From assembly GCF_002024805.1 (NCBI RefSeq), contig NZ_CP014337.1, positions 3,968,001-4,032,000 on the forward strand: a stretch of 64,000 bases of DNA, read 5' to 3'. The DNA is from Elizabethkingia bruuniana (GTDB taxonomy: Bacteria; Bacteroidota; Bacteroidia; Flavobacteriales; Weeksellaceae). Made by a program: the position numbers and the translations under genes. The notes beneath the pieces were generated by a model, which was given only the letters and a program-made list of their open reading frames with translations, made no database searches and was not told where the DNA came from. Shown here piece after piece: positions 43,698 through 51,902 of this stretch (its first letter is position 1; every line of letters begins with the position of its first letter).

Positions 43698-44651
43698 ATG
43701 AATATCCAACAACTTGAATACTTGATCGCTGTTGACAAGTATAAACACTTCGGTAAAGCAGCGCAGGCATGTTTTATAACACAACCAACATTGAGTGCGA
43801 TGATTCAAAAATTTGAAGAAGAGTTGGATATCAAGATTTTTGACCGTACAAGCCATCCTATTCGTACAACAGATGCCGGTCAACAAATTATAGAGCAAGC
43901 CAAAAAGATTATAGATGATGTTATGGAACTCCGTAACAGAGCCAATCTCCTGAATAATATTGTTTCGGGAAAAATTAATCTTGGAATTATTCCGACAGTA
44001 TCTGCATTCCTGCTGCCAAATGAGATCTTCGATTTCCTTAGAAGAAATCCTAAGATTGAAATGAATGTGAAGGAAATGACAACTGAAAATGTAATTAAAG
44101 CCTTAAAATCTGGTGAAATTGATGCGGGAATCATTTCTACGCCTTATGCGGCTGCAGATGAATTCTTTAGTGATTTTCTGTACAACGAAGAGTTATTAAT
44201 TTATTCTTCTAATAAAGACCTTAACAAAGACGGAGACAGCTTCATTATCCCTGAGGATATTGATCTGGAAGACGTATGGTTACTATCAGAAGGAAACTGT
44301 CTTCGCACACAGGTAGAAAATATCTGTAAACTTAAAGAAAACGAACTGAAGCCGTCTAATCTGGATTTCAAAGCATCCAGCGTTAATACTTTGGTTCAGA
44401 TGGTAGACAGAGTAGGAGGATTGACTGTTATTCCGGAAATGGCTGTAGACCACCTTACGGAAGGGCAAAGAGAAAAGGTGTTCCATTTCAGAAAACCTTA
44501 CCCGAAAAGAGAGATAAGTCTTATTTATTATAAGCCGACATACAAGCAAAAACTTCTGGATGAAATGACGGATTCTATTCGGGAATCACTGAAAAATAAA
44601 CTGAAGTATGATGCCGCACCTGCGGATTTTGTGGGGGTTAAGCCAGAGTAG
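43698..44651 (+). CDS. oxyR: Hydrogen-peroxide-sensing regulator OxyR
   Basis: A 317-residue LysR-family regulator: helix-turn-helix at about residues 18-40 (FGKAAQACFITQPTLSAMIQ) and a periplasmic-binding-protein-like sensor domain. The redox pair Cys201 and Cys210 is in NCLRTQVENIC with the same eight-residue spacing as Cys199/Cys208 of E. coli OxyR, so disulfide sensing should be intact. It is divergent from katA, which it probably activates. Confidence 0.9.
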   Translation: MNIQQLEYLIAVDKYKHFGKAAQACFITQPTLSAMIQKFEEELDIKIFDRTSHPIRTTDAGQQIIEQAKKIIDDVMELRNRANLLNNIVSGKINLGIIPTVSAFLLPNEIFDFLRRNPKIEMNVKEMTTENVIKALKSGEIDAGIISTPYAAADEFFSDFLYNEELLIYSSNKDLNKDGDSFIIPEDIDLEDVWLLSEGNCLRTQVENICKLKENELKPSNLDFKASSVNTLVQMVDRVGGLTVIPEMAVDHLTEGQREKVFHFRKPYPKREISLIYYKPTYKQKLLDEMTDSIRESLKNKLKYDAAPADFVGVKPE

Positions 44652-44698
44652 GCTAAACCTCTACTAACTTAGTATGATAAAAAGCATCTTTTGTTTAA

Positions 44699-44727
44699 TT
44701 GTTTTTTAAATAAAAAATGTAAATTTG
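44699..44727 (+). promoter_or_regulatory. Promoter of metK
   Basis: TTG at 44699-44701, an 18-base spacer and TAAATTTG at 44720-44727. It leaves a leader of about 120 bases, which holds a probable SAM-II riboswitch. Confidence 0.7.
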
Positions 44728-44739
44728 CAACCAAGTTAT

Positions 44740-44796
44740 TGAGAGGAAAAATTTGTGCTGATTGCAACCTCATTAAAAAAATGCTAAAACGGTATT
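44740..44796 (+). ncRNA. Probable SAM-II riboswitch in the metK leader
   Basis: The order of conserved elements matches the SAM-II (metA motif) pseudoknot: P1 5' strand GAGG (44743-44746), an ATTTG loop segment, P2 5' strand TGCTG (44756-44760), TTGCA (44762-44766) directly before the P1 3' strand CCTC (44768-44771), an A-rich linker, the invariant GCTAAAA (44783-44789) and P2 3' strand CGGTA (44790-44794), which pairs with TGCTG using two wobbles. P1 is short (4 bp), so this is not certain. SAM-II is known in Bacteroidota and in front of SAM-cycle genes. Confidence 0.65.
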
Positions 44797-44818
44797 TCTT
44801 GTCTTTTCAATCAGTGCA
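44754..44818 (+). promoter_or_regulatory. Alternative helix competing with the SAM-II fold
   Basis: Bases 44754-44764 pair with 44808-44818 over 11 positions (two G-T). The 5' strand covers the P2 strand and TTGCA of the riboswitch, so the two structures cannot coexist. A further small hairpin, ACAATA (44836-44841) with TATTGT (44845-44850), ends 3 bases before the metK ATG and could gate translation. Confidence 0.5.
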
Positions 44819-44853
44819 TATTCCAGTATTTTAACACAATAATATATTGTATT

Positions 44854-46134
44854 ATGCCATATTTATTTACATCAGAATCTGTTTCTGAAGGACACCCGGA
44901 TAAAATTGCAGATCAGATATCCGATGCCCTAATTGATAATTTCTTAGCTTATGATAAAGATTCCAAAGTAGCATGTGAAACTTTGGTAACGACTGGTCAG
45001 GTTGTATTAGCCGGAGAAGTAAAATCTTCAGCTTATTTAGATGTACAGCATATTGCCAGAGAAGTGATTAACGGAATTGGTTATACCAAAGGAGAATACA
45101 TGTTTAATGGTGATTCTTGTGGTGTAATTTCAGCAATTCATGAGCAGTCTCCGGATATTAATCAGGGGGTTGACAGAAAAGTTACCGATGAGAGCTTTGA
45201 AGCTAAAGCGAATGCTCAGGGAGCAGGAGACCAGGGAATGATGTTTGGTTATGCAACCAATGAAACGGCTAATTATATGCCTTTAGCACTGGATTTAGCA
45301 CACTCTATTCTAAAAGAATTGTCGGCAATCAGACGAGAAAGTAAGGAGATTTCTTATCTTCGTCCGGATGCTAAAAGCCAGGTGACTATTGAATATTCAG
45401 ACGATCATAAGCCAATCCGTATAGATTCTATCGTTGTTTCTACACAGCATGATGATTTTGCTTCTGAAGAAGAAATGTTGTCTAAAATCCGTGAGGATAT
45501 CAAAAATATACTAATTCCGAGAGTTGTTGCAACTCAGCCAGAATATATTCAGGTATTATTCAACGATCAGATCAAATATCACATTAACCCGACAGGTAAA
45601 TTTGTGATTGGTGGTCCTCATGGTGATACAGGTCTTACAGGAAGAAAAATTATTGTAGATACTTACGGTGGTAAAGGAGCACACGGTGGTGGTGCTTTCT
45701 CTGGAAAAGATCCTTCAAAAGTAGACAGAAGTGCAGCTTATGCAACCCGTCATATTGCTAAAAACCTTGTTGCTGCAGGAGTTGCAGACGAAGTTTTAGT
45801 ACAGGTTTCTTATGCAATTGGTGTAGCAGAGCCTTGTGGTTTATTCATCAATACTTATGGAACTTCAAAAGTTGGTTTAACAGATGGAGAGATCGCTAAC
45901 AAAGTTTCAAAAGTATTCGACCTTCGTCCGTATGCTATTGAGCAGAATCTGAAACTTAGAAATCCTATTTATCAGGAAACTGCTTCTTATGGACACATGG
46001 GGAAAGAATATTATGTAGCGGACAAAACTTTTAACAGAGGATCTGCTAACGAAATTACACTAAAAGATCTTGAATTCTTCACATGGGAAAAGCTCGACAG
46101 AGTCGACGATATCAAAAAAGAATTTGGATTATAA
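44854..46134 (+). CDS. metK: S-adenosylmethionine synthetase
   Basis: Makes SAM from methionine and ATP. The family blocks are clear: [20 protein letters not shown] at the N-terminus (ATP/Mg site), [12 protein letters not shown] (about residue 128) and the Gly-rich [22 protein letters not shown] (about 276). The 426-residue length is typical of Bacteroidota MetK. Feedback by SAM through the leader riboswitch is the predicted control. Confidence 0.96.
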   Translation: MPYLFTSESVSEGHPDKIADQISDALIDNFLAYDKDSKVACETLVTTGQVVLAGEVKSSAYLDVQHIAREVINGIGYTKGEYMFNGDSCGVISAIHEQSPDINQGVDRKVTDESFEAKANAQGAGDQGMMFGYATNETANYMPLALDLAHSILKELSAIRRESKEISYLRPDAKSQVTIEYSDDHKPIRIDSIVVSTQHDDFASEEEMLSKIREDIKNILIPRVVATQPEYIQVLFNDQIKYHINPTGKFVIGGPHGDTGLTGRKIIVDTYGGKGAHGGGAFSGKDPSKVDRSAAYATRHIAKNLVAAGVADEVLVQVSYAIGVAEPCGLFINTYGTSKVGLTDGEIANKVSKVFDLRPYAIEQNLKLRNPIYQETASYGHMGKEYYVADKTFNRGSANEITLKDLEFFTWEKLDRVDDIKKEFGL

Positions 46135-46146
46135 ATCATATCAAAA

Positions 46147-46169
46147 CCGTTTCTAGTAAACGGCTTTTT
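46147..46169 (+). terminator. Terminator of metK
   Basis: CCGTTT (46147-46152) with AAACGG (46158-46163), loop CTAGT, then five T. Confidence 0.8.
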
Positions 46170-46204
46170 CTATGTTAAAGATTTATAAAATTTAAAAACC
46201 AAAT

Positions 46205-46212
46205 TAGCTTTG
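46205..46212 (+). promoter_or_regulatory. -7 element of the superoxide dismutase gene
   Basis: TAGCTTTG matches TAnnTTTG, 48 bases before ATG 46261. The -33 region is AT-rich without a clear TTG. Confidence 0.5.
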
Positions 46213-46260
46213 CCGGGTTTTATTCCTTAATTTTGATTATTAACTTTAAAATTATTAAAA

Positions 46261-46857
46261 ATGTCATTTGAATTACCAAAACTAGGATATGCTTACGATG
46301 CATTAGAACCGACTATCGATGCTCAAACAATGGAAATACACTACACAAAGCACCACCAGGCTTATGTAGATAACCTTAATAAGGCAATTGCAGGAACTGA
46401 TCTTGAAGGTAAAACTATCGAAGAAGTAATTAAAGAAGGTAGCGACAAACCAGCTGTAAGAAACAACGGTGGTGGTCACTTCAACCATACATTATTCTGG
46501 GAGATTTTAACTCCGGGCGGATCAAAAGAGCCGGTAGGAAAGGTAAAAGAAGCTATCGAAAATTATGGTGGTCTTGAAAAATTCAAAACTGATTTCGCTG
46601 AAGCTGCTAAAACAAGATTTGGTTCAGGATGGGCTTGGTTAATTAAAAATGCAGACGGATCTGTATCTGTTGGATCTACTGCTAATCAGGACAGCCCAAT
46701 CACTCCGGGAGCTGGTGTTGCAGGTACGCCTGTATTAGGTATTGATGTATGGGAACATGCTTATTACCTAAAATATCAGAACAAGAGACCTGACTATGTA
46801 ACAGCTTTCTTTGATGTAATCAACTGGGATAAAGTAGAAGAGAATTATAACAAATAA
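46261..46857 (+). CDS. sodA: Superoxide dismutase (Mn/Fe)
   Basis: A 198-residue enzyme dismutating superoxide. Metal ligands are His in IHYTKHHQAYV (residue about 27), His in GGGHFNHTLFW, and Asp/His in GIDVWEHAYYL (about 162-170). The Gly-rich GGGHFNHTLFW and Gln in ANQDSPI are of the Mn-type, but the family includes cambialistic members. The gene stands alone between two terminators. Confidence 0.95.
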   Translation: MSFELPKLGYAYDALEPTIDAQTMEIHYTKHHQAYVDNLNKAIAGTDLEGKTIEEVIKEGSDKPAVRNNGGGHFNHTLFWEILTPGGSKEPVGKVKEAIENYGGLEKFKTDFAEAAKTRFGSGWAWLIKNADGSVSVGSTANQDSPITPGAGVAGTPVLGIDVWEHAYYLKYQNKRPDYVTAFFDVINWDKVEENYNK

Positions 46858-46873
46858 GACTTTTCTTCAGCAT

Positions 46874-46906
46874 AAAAAAAGGGAACAGATTCTGTTCCCT
46901 TTTTTT
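46874..46906. terminator. Bidirectional terminator between sodA and the NUDIX-HTH gene
   Basis: GGGAACAG (46881-46888) with CTGTTCCC (46892-46899), loop ATT, flanked by seven A on the left and seven T on the right. Confidence 0.9.
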
Positions 46907-47648
46907 ATTTTTTAAATTTATAGTAAAACGGAGCTTTGTTGGCAGATCCGTCGAATTTCTTTTCCAGTCGTTCCAGAAAATCCAGACTAAGCATTTTTCT
47001 CTGAAAATTATTCCTTCTGAGAGGTTCTCCTAAAATACATTCATATAAATTTTGCAGTTCCTTCATGGTAAATTTTTCCGGTAACAGATTGCTTCCGTAG
47101 ATTTTGTAGTCCAGATTTTTACTTAAGAACTCCATGCCTTTTTCAATAATCTCGCGGTGGTCAAATGCTATTTCCTTAGGAAGATTATGAACGTCAAACC
47201 ATTCGCACTTTTCACTAAATGCATCCGGGAATGTAGAAGATAAAGTGTAATCTATAAGAGCATAATAACCGATACTAATGTGTCGTTCGAAAAGCCAGTG
47301 ATCTTTCGGAAGATCTATTTCCTTATTTTTTGTAAGTCGATTGTGGATATCCGATTCTGTACGGCTCTTGTTACCAAAAGTATAAAACTGTTCCAGGAAT
47401 ATTTCGTCCAGATGAGTCCTTTCATACAATAATCGGTATGCTGCATCATCTACATTTTCATCTTTAAAGATAAATCCCCCAGGTAATGCCCAGATATCCA
47501 TATTGAAATATTTGAGCATTAGAACTTTCAGACTTTTATTATGGAAACCAAAAATAACGCAGTCTATAGAAAGCTGCTTGATGAAATCATTTGTTTCAAC
47601 AAGGGTCTGCAGATTATTATTAGCTTCAGGAGTTGTATTTTTTTTCAT
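46905..47648 (-). CDS. NUDIX-HTH transcriptional regulator (NrtR/AraR-like)
   Basis: 247 residues. An N-terminal NUDIX-like domain (about 22-160) has IWALPGGFIFKDEN followed by AYRLLYERTHLDEI, where the catalytic REL-EE pattern of the NUDIX box is lost, so it is a sensor rather than an enzyme. The C-terminal part (about 175-245, FTMKELQNLYECILGEPLRRNNFQRK) is the winged-helix domain typical of NrtR-family regulators. In Bacteroidota such proteins (for example AraR) control sugar-use genes. It is 7 bases downstream of the MFS gene and divergent from SusC/SusD, whose promoter palindrome is a likely operator. Confidence 0.82.
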   Translation of the reverse strand: MKKNTTPEANNNLQTLVETNDFIKQLSIDCVIFGFHNKSLKVLMLKYFNMDIWALPGGFIFKDENVDDAAYRLLYERTHLDEIFLEQFYTFGNKSRTESDIHNRLTKNKEIDLPKDHWLFERHISIGYYALIDYTLSSTFPDAFSEKCEWFDVHNLPKEIAFDHREIIEKGMEFLSKNLDYKIYGSNLLPEKFTMKELQNLYECILGEPLRRNNFQRKMLSLDFLERLEKKFDGSANKAPFYYKFKK

Positions 47649-47655
47649 ATAGTAT

Positions 47656-48864
47656 TTATGAGATTGGTTGTCGTTTGTAATTTAAAAATAATGCAGATAA
47701 TGCTATCGTTGGCAAAAATAGTAAAGTAAATGCATATTCTGGTTGGATATGATCCAGAGTAAGACCAATAACCAAAGAACTTGTACATGATGCCAGAGAT
47801 GAGAAGACAATAATAAGTCCCAGCAGCGTGCCTCTTTCCTGTTCATTTGGTAAGCTGTAAAGCTGGTGGGCATTGATAATAGGGTATAACGGACCAATAA
47901 AAAAACCCATACAAGGAATAAGATATAAGAATATCTGATGTGGTTTTTCGAATATAAGTATACCACTAACACAGGATACAATAATAAAAATAGAGACTAA
48001 TAACCCTGCAAATAGTTTGTTCCAGGAGCGCTTAAGGATCAGCATGCCATAAATAATCCTTCCGGCAAGTGCAGAAAAGGCGAATATTACAGTGGTTTGT
48101 GTGGCTGTGAACGGATCGGCATTGAAAATAGCTTTAGAATATGTTGGAAGCCATGTTGTAAAACTCTGTTCGGTTATGATGATAAAAAAGACGATTGCCA
48201 GGAATAAGAATGATTTTTTCATTACTTGCCAGCTGCTTGATACTATTGTGCTCTTCTGGTCAGCTGTGTTGGTATAAGCCTTTTGCCATACAGTTTTTCC
48301 GGAGTAAAGAAAGCCTATTGTTATGAGGCTGAAAAAAGCAATTGCCCAGAAACCATATTTCCATAAATATGGTGAAGAACTTCCCATAATAAGCCCAAAA
48401 ATAAGATTTACAATAACAATTCCTGCCATAAATGAGGCTTCGATAAACTGCATAAAACGGCTGCCGTTTTCCTCTGCTTTGCTCAGATTAATGGTAATGT
48501 AGAGTACGGAAATTTTCACCAGTATAAAACATAATCCGATTAACAAGAACCAGATTTTGAAAAACCAAAAATCATCAACAAAAGGCGTTATAATACATAG
48601 AATAAAGGCTATAGATAAACCTGTTATAATTGAGTTGATATGGCCTATCCGTGGGATGTAGCGTGATATAAATGCTGCCAGAAATGCAATGGGTAAATCT
48701 TTAAATACTTCTAATGAACCGAGAAGGACGAATTTTTTTTGCCCAAAATAATTAAGAATAACAATGCTTAAACAGTTCAAAAGCATTGAAAATGTAAAAA
48801 AACTCAGTGCGAGCCCTATTTTCAGTGAATTTTTTTTGCCCAAAAACGAATATTTAGTATTCAA
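47656..48864 (-). CDS. MFS transporter
   Basis: About 402 residues with 12 predicted transmembrane helices; the loop between helices 2 and 3 has RYIPRIGH and the second half has GRIIYGMLILKRSWNK. Substrate not recognisable; linkage to SusC/SusD and a NUDIX-HTH regulator suggests a sugar or related nutrient. The start is unclear: no ATG lies before the first helix, the first in-frame start is TTG 48864 and a second TTG at 48843 would give 395 residues. TATTTTTG on the minus strand at 48869-48862 overlaps the first TTG, which favours the shorter form. Confidence 0.8.
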   Translation of the reverse strand: MNTKYSFLGKKNSLKIGLALSFFTFSMLLNCLSIVILNYFGQKKFVLLGSLEVFKDLPIAFLAAFISRYIPRIGHINSIITGLSIAFILCIITPFVDDFWFFKIWFLLIGLCFILVKISVLYITINLSKAEENGSRFMQFIEASFMAGIVIVNLIFGLIMGSSSPYLWKYGFWAIAFFSLITIGFLYSGKTVWQKAYTNTADQKSTIVSSSWQVMKKSFLFLAIVFFIIITEQSFTTWLPTYSKAIFNADPFTATQTTVIFAFSALAGRIIYGMLILKRSWNKLFAGLLVSIFIIVSCVSGILIFEKPHQIFLYLIPCMGFFIGPLYPIINAHQLYSLPNEQERGTLLGLIIVFSSLASCTSSLVIGLTLDHIQPEYAFTLLFLPTIALSALFLNYKRQPIS

Positions 48865-48930
48865 AAATAAGCTTTTATAACCGATGAATATTAAGAAAAG
48901 TTAAATTTTTTGTTAACATATCATAAAATT

Positions 48931-48965
48931 TATTATTATTGTCTCTAAGAGAGATAATAATAATA
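48931..48965. promoter_or_regulatory. 35-base palindrome reaching the SusC start codon
   Basis: Bases 48931-48946 pair with 48950-48965 over 16 positions (one G-T) around an AAG loop; the last paired base is the A of the ATG. As RNA it would hide the ribosome-loading region of the SusC gene; as DNA it is an extended operator-like inverted repeat. A second short palindrome TGTTAACA lies at 48911-48918. Confidence 0.75.
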
Positions 48966-51901
48966 TGAAACAATCACCAATTCGTAATCTAAGTTTAATT
49001 GCTGTTTTATATTTTACAGCAAATATTAATGCACAGCAGTCGAAAAAAGATACGGCCGCTAGTGAGAAAAAGATTGAAGAGGTAGTAGTCATTGGATACG
49101 GTACACAGAAAAAGAGTAATGTTACCGGTGCTATTGCCAGTATTAAAGCTAAGGACCTTGAAAATGTCCCAGCCGGAAGACCAGAACAGGTCTTGCAAGG
49201 ACGGGCTTCAGGGGTTTCTGTAGTGTCTAACTCCGGACAACCCGGATCTTCAGCAACAATTCGTGTAAGAGGTATTACCAGTTTTGGTGCCGGTAACGAT
49301 CCTTTGTGGATTGTAGACGGTATTGCTGTAGATAACATAGGTTTCCTAAACCAGTCGGATATTGAAAGTATAGAAGTGTTGAAGGACGGAGCCTCTTCAG
49401 CCATTTACGGGGTTTCGGCAGCTCGTGGAGTTGTTTTGGTTACCACTAAGAAAGGAAAAAAAGGGAAACTGACATTATCTTATAACGGTTTCTATGGAAT
49501 TGGAAGTGCAGCAAAAAAGCTGGATCTGTTGAATGCATCTGAATATGCAATGATTGTTAACGAAAAAAGGATTAACAATAATGAGCAGCCATTTTTCTCA
49601 AACCCTTCTTCTCTTGGAGTAGGAACAGACTGGCAGAAACAGATATTCAATACAGCGGCTAAGACATCTCATGATATTACCGTAAGTGGTGGAAATGATA
49701 AATCTACTTACTTTGGCTCTTTTGGTTATTTTGATCAGGAAGGGATTGTGATGCGGGACATTTCACACTATAAGAGATATACAGCAAGGTTGAACTCTAC
49801 ACATCAGGTGTTGCCATTTCTAACTTTAGGGCAGACTTTGAATTATACACACACCAAATCACAGGGAATTAATGCTAATGGTGAATTTGGCGGACCTTTA
49901 AGTTCGGCGATCAATTTAGATCCTACAACACCTGTTGTGGAAACAGATCCGGCAAAACTAAACGGACCCAATTATAGCAACCAGTATATTATAAGAGATC
50001 CGCAAGGGAGGCCTTATGGTATTTCTTCTTTAGTTAATCAGGAAATGGCTAATCCACTGGCATTTCAGCAAACTCAACAGGGCAATTATAACTGGACAGA
50101 CGACTTTGTAGGAAATGTTTTTGGTGAACTAAAGTTGCTAAAAGATTTTAAAGTTCGTTCGGCGTTAAACGGAAAGCTTTCATACTGGGGCAATCAGAGT
50201 TTTACACCACTTTATTATTTAAGTCCGACCTATAGCAATACAGGAAAAAATAATCTGACCAGAGCTACAAACAGAAAGTTTGAATGGAGTATGGAAAATA
50301 CCATCAATTACCATAAAAAGATAGGTGAACATACTTTTGATGTACTAGCAGGACAGGGGATTTATTTGTATAATATTGCAGAAGGGCAAACAACTACTTA
50401 TACTAACCTGCCTGTAAATAATTGGCGAGATGCTTCCTTTAATTTTGATGTAAGCCAGAGTGACAGAACAACATCAGCTTATGATGGTATTCAGGCCAAG
50501 AAAACATCATATTTCGGAAGAGTAATTTATGATTACGCAGGCAAGTATTTATTCACAGGTACAATCAGAAGGGATGGTTCTTCGAAATTCGGATCAAATA
50601 AAGTATGGGGTACTTTTCCTGCATTCTCACTAGGATGGGTTGTTTCTAATGAAAGCTTCTGGCCGCAAAATAAAGTGGTTAATATGCTGAAAATTAGAGG
50701 AGGCTATGGAGAAACTGGTAATGATGCTATTGGTGACTTCTTATTTAAATCGACTATTGTTGGAAAAAGTAATTATCCGTTTTATTCAGTACGCGAAGGC
50801 GAATTTATTAATATAGGATATCGCCTGAGAACATTAGCAAATGAAAATCTGGCTTGGGAAAGAACAGCACAAACCAATATTGCTGTTGACTTAAAATTGT
50901 TCAATAATTTCAGCTTAACAGTTGATGCTTATCAAAAGAAAACCACAGGAATTCTAAGATATTATGATATCCCGGGATATGTAGGTATTACGGATTTACC
51001 TGCTGCTAATATTGCTGATATGTCTAATAAAGGGATTGAAGTAGAATTAGGTTATAAAAAAAGTTTTTCGGATGATTTCGGAATTTCTGTAAATGGAAAT
51101 TTCTCTTACCTGAAGAATGAAATTCTTTCATTGGAAGATAATAAATTATGGACAACTACCAGTGATGCAGGTTTCCAGTCTATGGGAGATGTACAGAGAC
51201 TTCAGGTTGGACAGCCTTATTCTTCTTTCTTTGGTCTGAAGCATAACGGTGTTTTCCAGAATCAAACGGAAATTAATTCATATAGAAATGCTAAAGGACA
51301 GCTTATTCAGCCAGATGCTAAACCGGGAGATTTCCGTTGGGTTGATACCAATGGTGACGGGGTTATCGATAACAATGATTACACTTATCTGGGGAACGCC
51401 ATTCCTAAGTTTACTTTTGGTTTGACTGTGAATCTTAATTACAAGAATTTTGACTTAATGCTATTTGCACAGGGGCAGGCAGGGAATAAAGTATTCCAGG
51501 GGCTACGCAGATTAGATCTTCAGGACGCCAATTATCAGAGAGAAGTGCTGAACCGTTGGCATGGAGAGGGTACATCTTATGATTATCCGCGTTTAACAAC
51601 CAATGATACGAACAGGAACTTTAGCTGGATGTCGGATTTTTATCTTCAGAAAGGAGATTACCTAAGGTTGAAATTGGTACAGATAGGTTATACTTTACCA
51701 AAAGATGTGGTGAAGAGCTTTGGTGCAAGCAGAGTAAGATTTTATGTAACAGGAGAGAATCTGGTAACCTTTACAAAATATACAGGTTATGATCCTGAAG
51801 TTGCAGGAGTAAATACAAATGATAAAAATGTTTTGGGTATAGATAGAGCTTATTATCCACAGGCCAGAACTTTCATTTTTGGAGCTAACATTGAATTTTA
51901 A
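48965..51901 (+). CDS. SusC/RagA family TonB-linked outer-membrane transporter
   Basis: A 978-residue receptor: signal peptide ending INAQQ (residue 21), the SusC-type plug signature EEVVVIGYGTQKKSNVTGAI (about residue 38), RVRGITSFGAGNDPLWIVDGI, then a large barrel with the typical GDFRWVDTNGDGVIDNNDYTYLG loop near residue 790. It has no N-terminal carboxypeptidase-D-like or STN domain before the plug, so it is a short form without an anti-sigma signalling module. It works with the SusD lipoprotein as a lid. Substrate unknown; no glycoside hydrolase is adjacent. Confidence 0.92.
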   Translation: MKQSPIRNLSLIAVLYFTANINAQQSKKDTAASEKKIEEVVVIGYGTQKKSNVTGAIASIKAKDLENVPAGRPEQVLQGRASGVSVVSNSGQPGSSATIRVRGITSFGAGNDPLWIVDGIAVDNIGFLNQSDIESIEVLKDGASSAIYGVSAARGVVLVTTKKGKKGKLTLSYNGFYGIGSAAKKLDLLNASEYAMIVNEKRINNNEQPFFSNPSSLGVGTDWQKQIFNTAAKTSHDITVSGGNDKSTYFGSFGYFDQEGIVMRDISHYKRYTARLNSTHQVLPFLTLGQTLNYTHTKSQGINANGEFGGPLSSAINLDPTTPVVETDPAKLNGPNYSNQYIIRDPQGRPYGISSLVNQEMANPLAFQQTQQGNYNWTDDFVGNVFGELKLLKDFKVRSALNGKLSYWGNQSFTPLYYLSPTYSNTGKNNLTRATNRKFEWSMENTINYHKKIGEHTFDVLAGQGIYLYNIAEGQTTTYTNLPVNNWRDASFNFDVSQSDRTTSAYDGIQAKKTSYFGRVIYDYAGKYLFTGTIRRDGSSKFGSNKVWGTFPAFSLGWVVSNESFWPQNKVVNMLKIRGGYGETGNDAIGDFLFKSTIVGKSNYPFYSVREGEFINIGYRLRTLANENLAWERTAQTNIAVDLKLFNNFSLTVDAYQKKTTGILRYYDIPGYVGITDLPAANIADMSNKGIEVELGYKKSFSDDFGISVNGNFSYLKNEILSLEDNKLWTTTSDAGFQSMGDVQRLQVGQPYSSFFGLKHNGVFQNQTEINSYRNAKGQLIQPDAKPGDFRWVDTNGDGVIDNNDYTYLGNAIPKFTFGLTVNLNYKNFDLMLFAQGQAGNKVFQGLRRLDLQDANYQREVLNRWHGEGTSYDYPRLTTNDTNRNFSWMSDFYLQKGDYLRLKLVQIGYTLPKDVVKSFGASRVRFYVTGENLVTFTKYTGYDPEVAGVNTNDKNVLGIDRAYYPQARTFIFGANIEF

Positions 51902-51902
51902 G

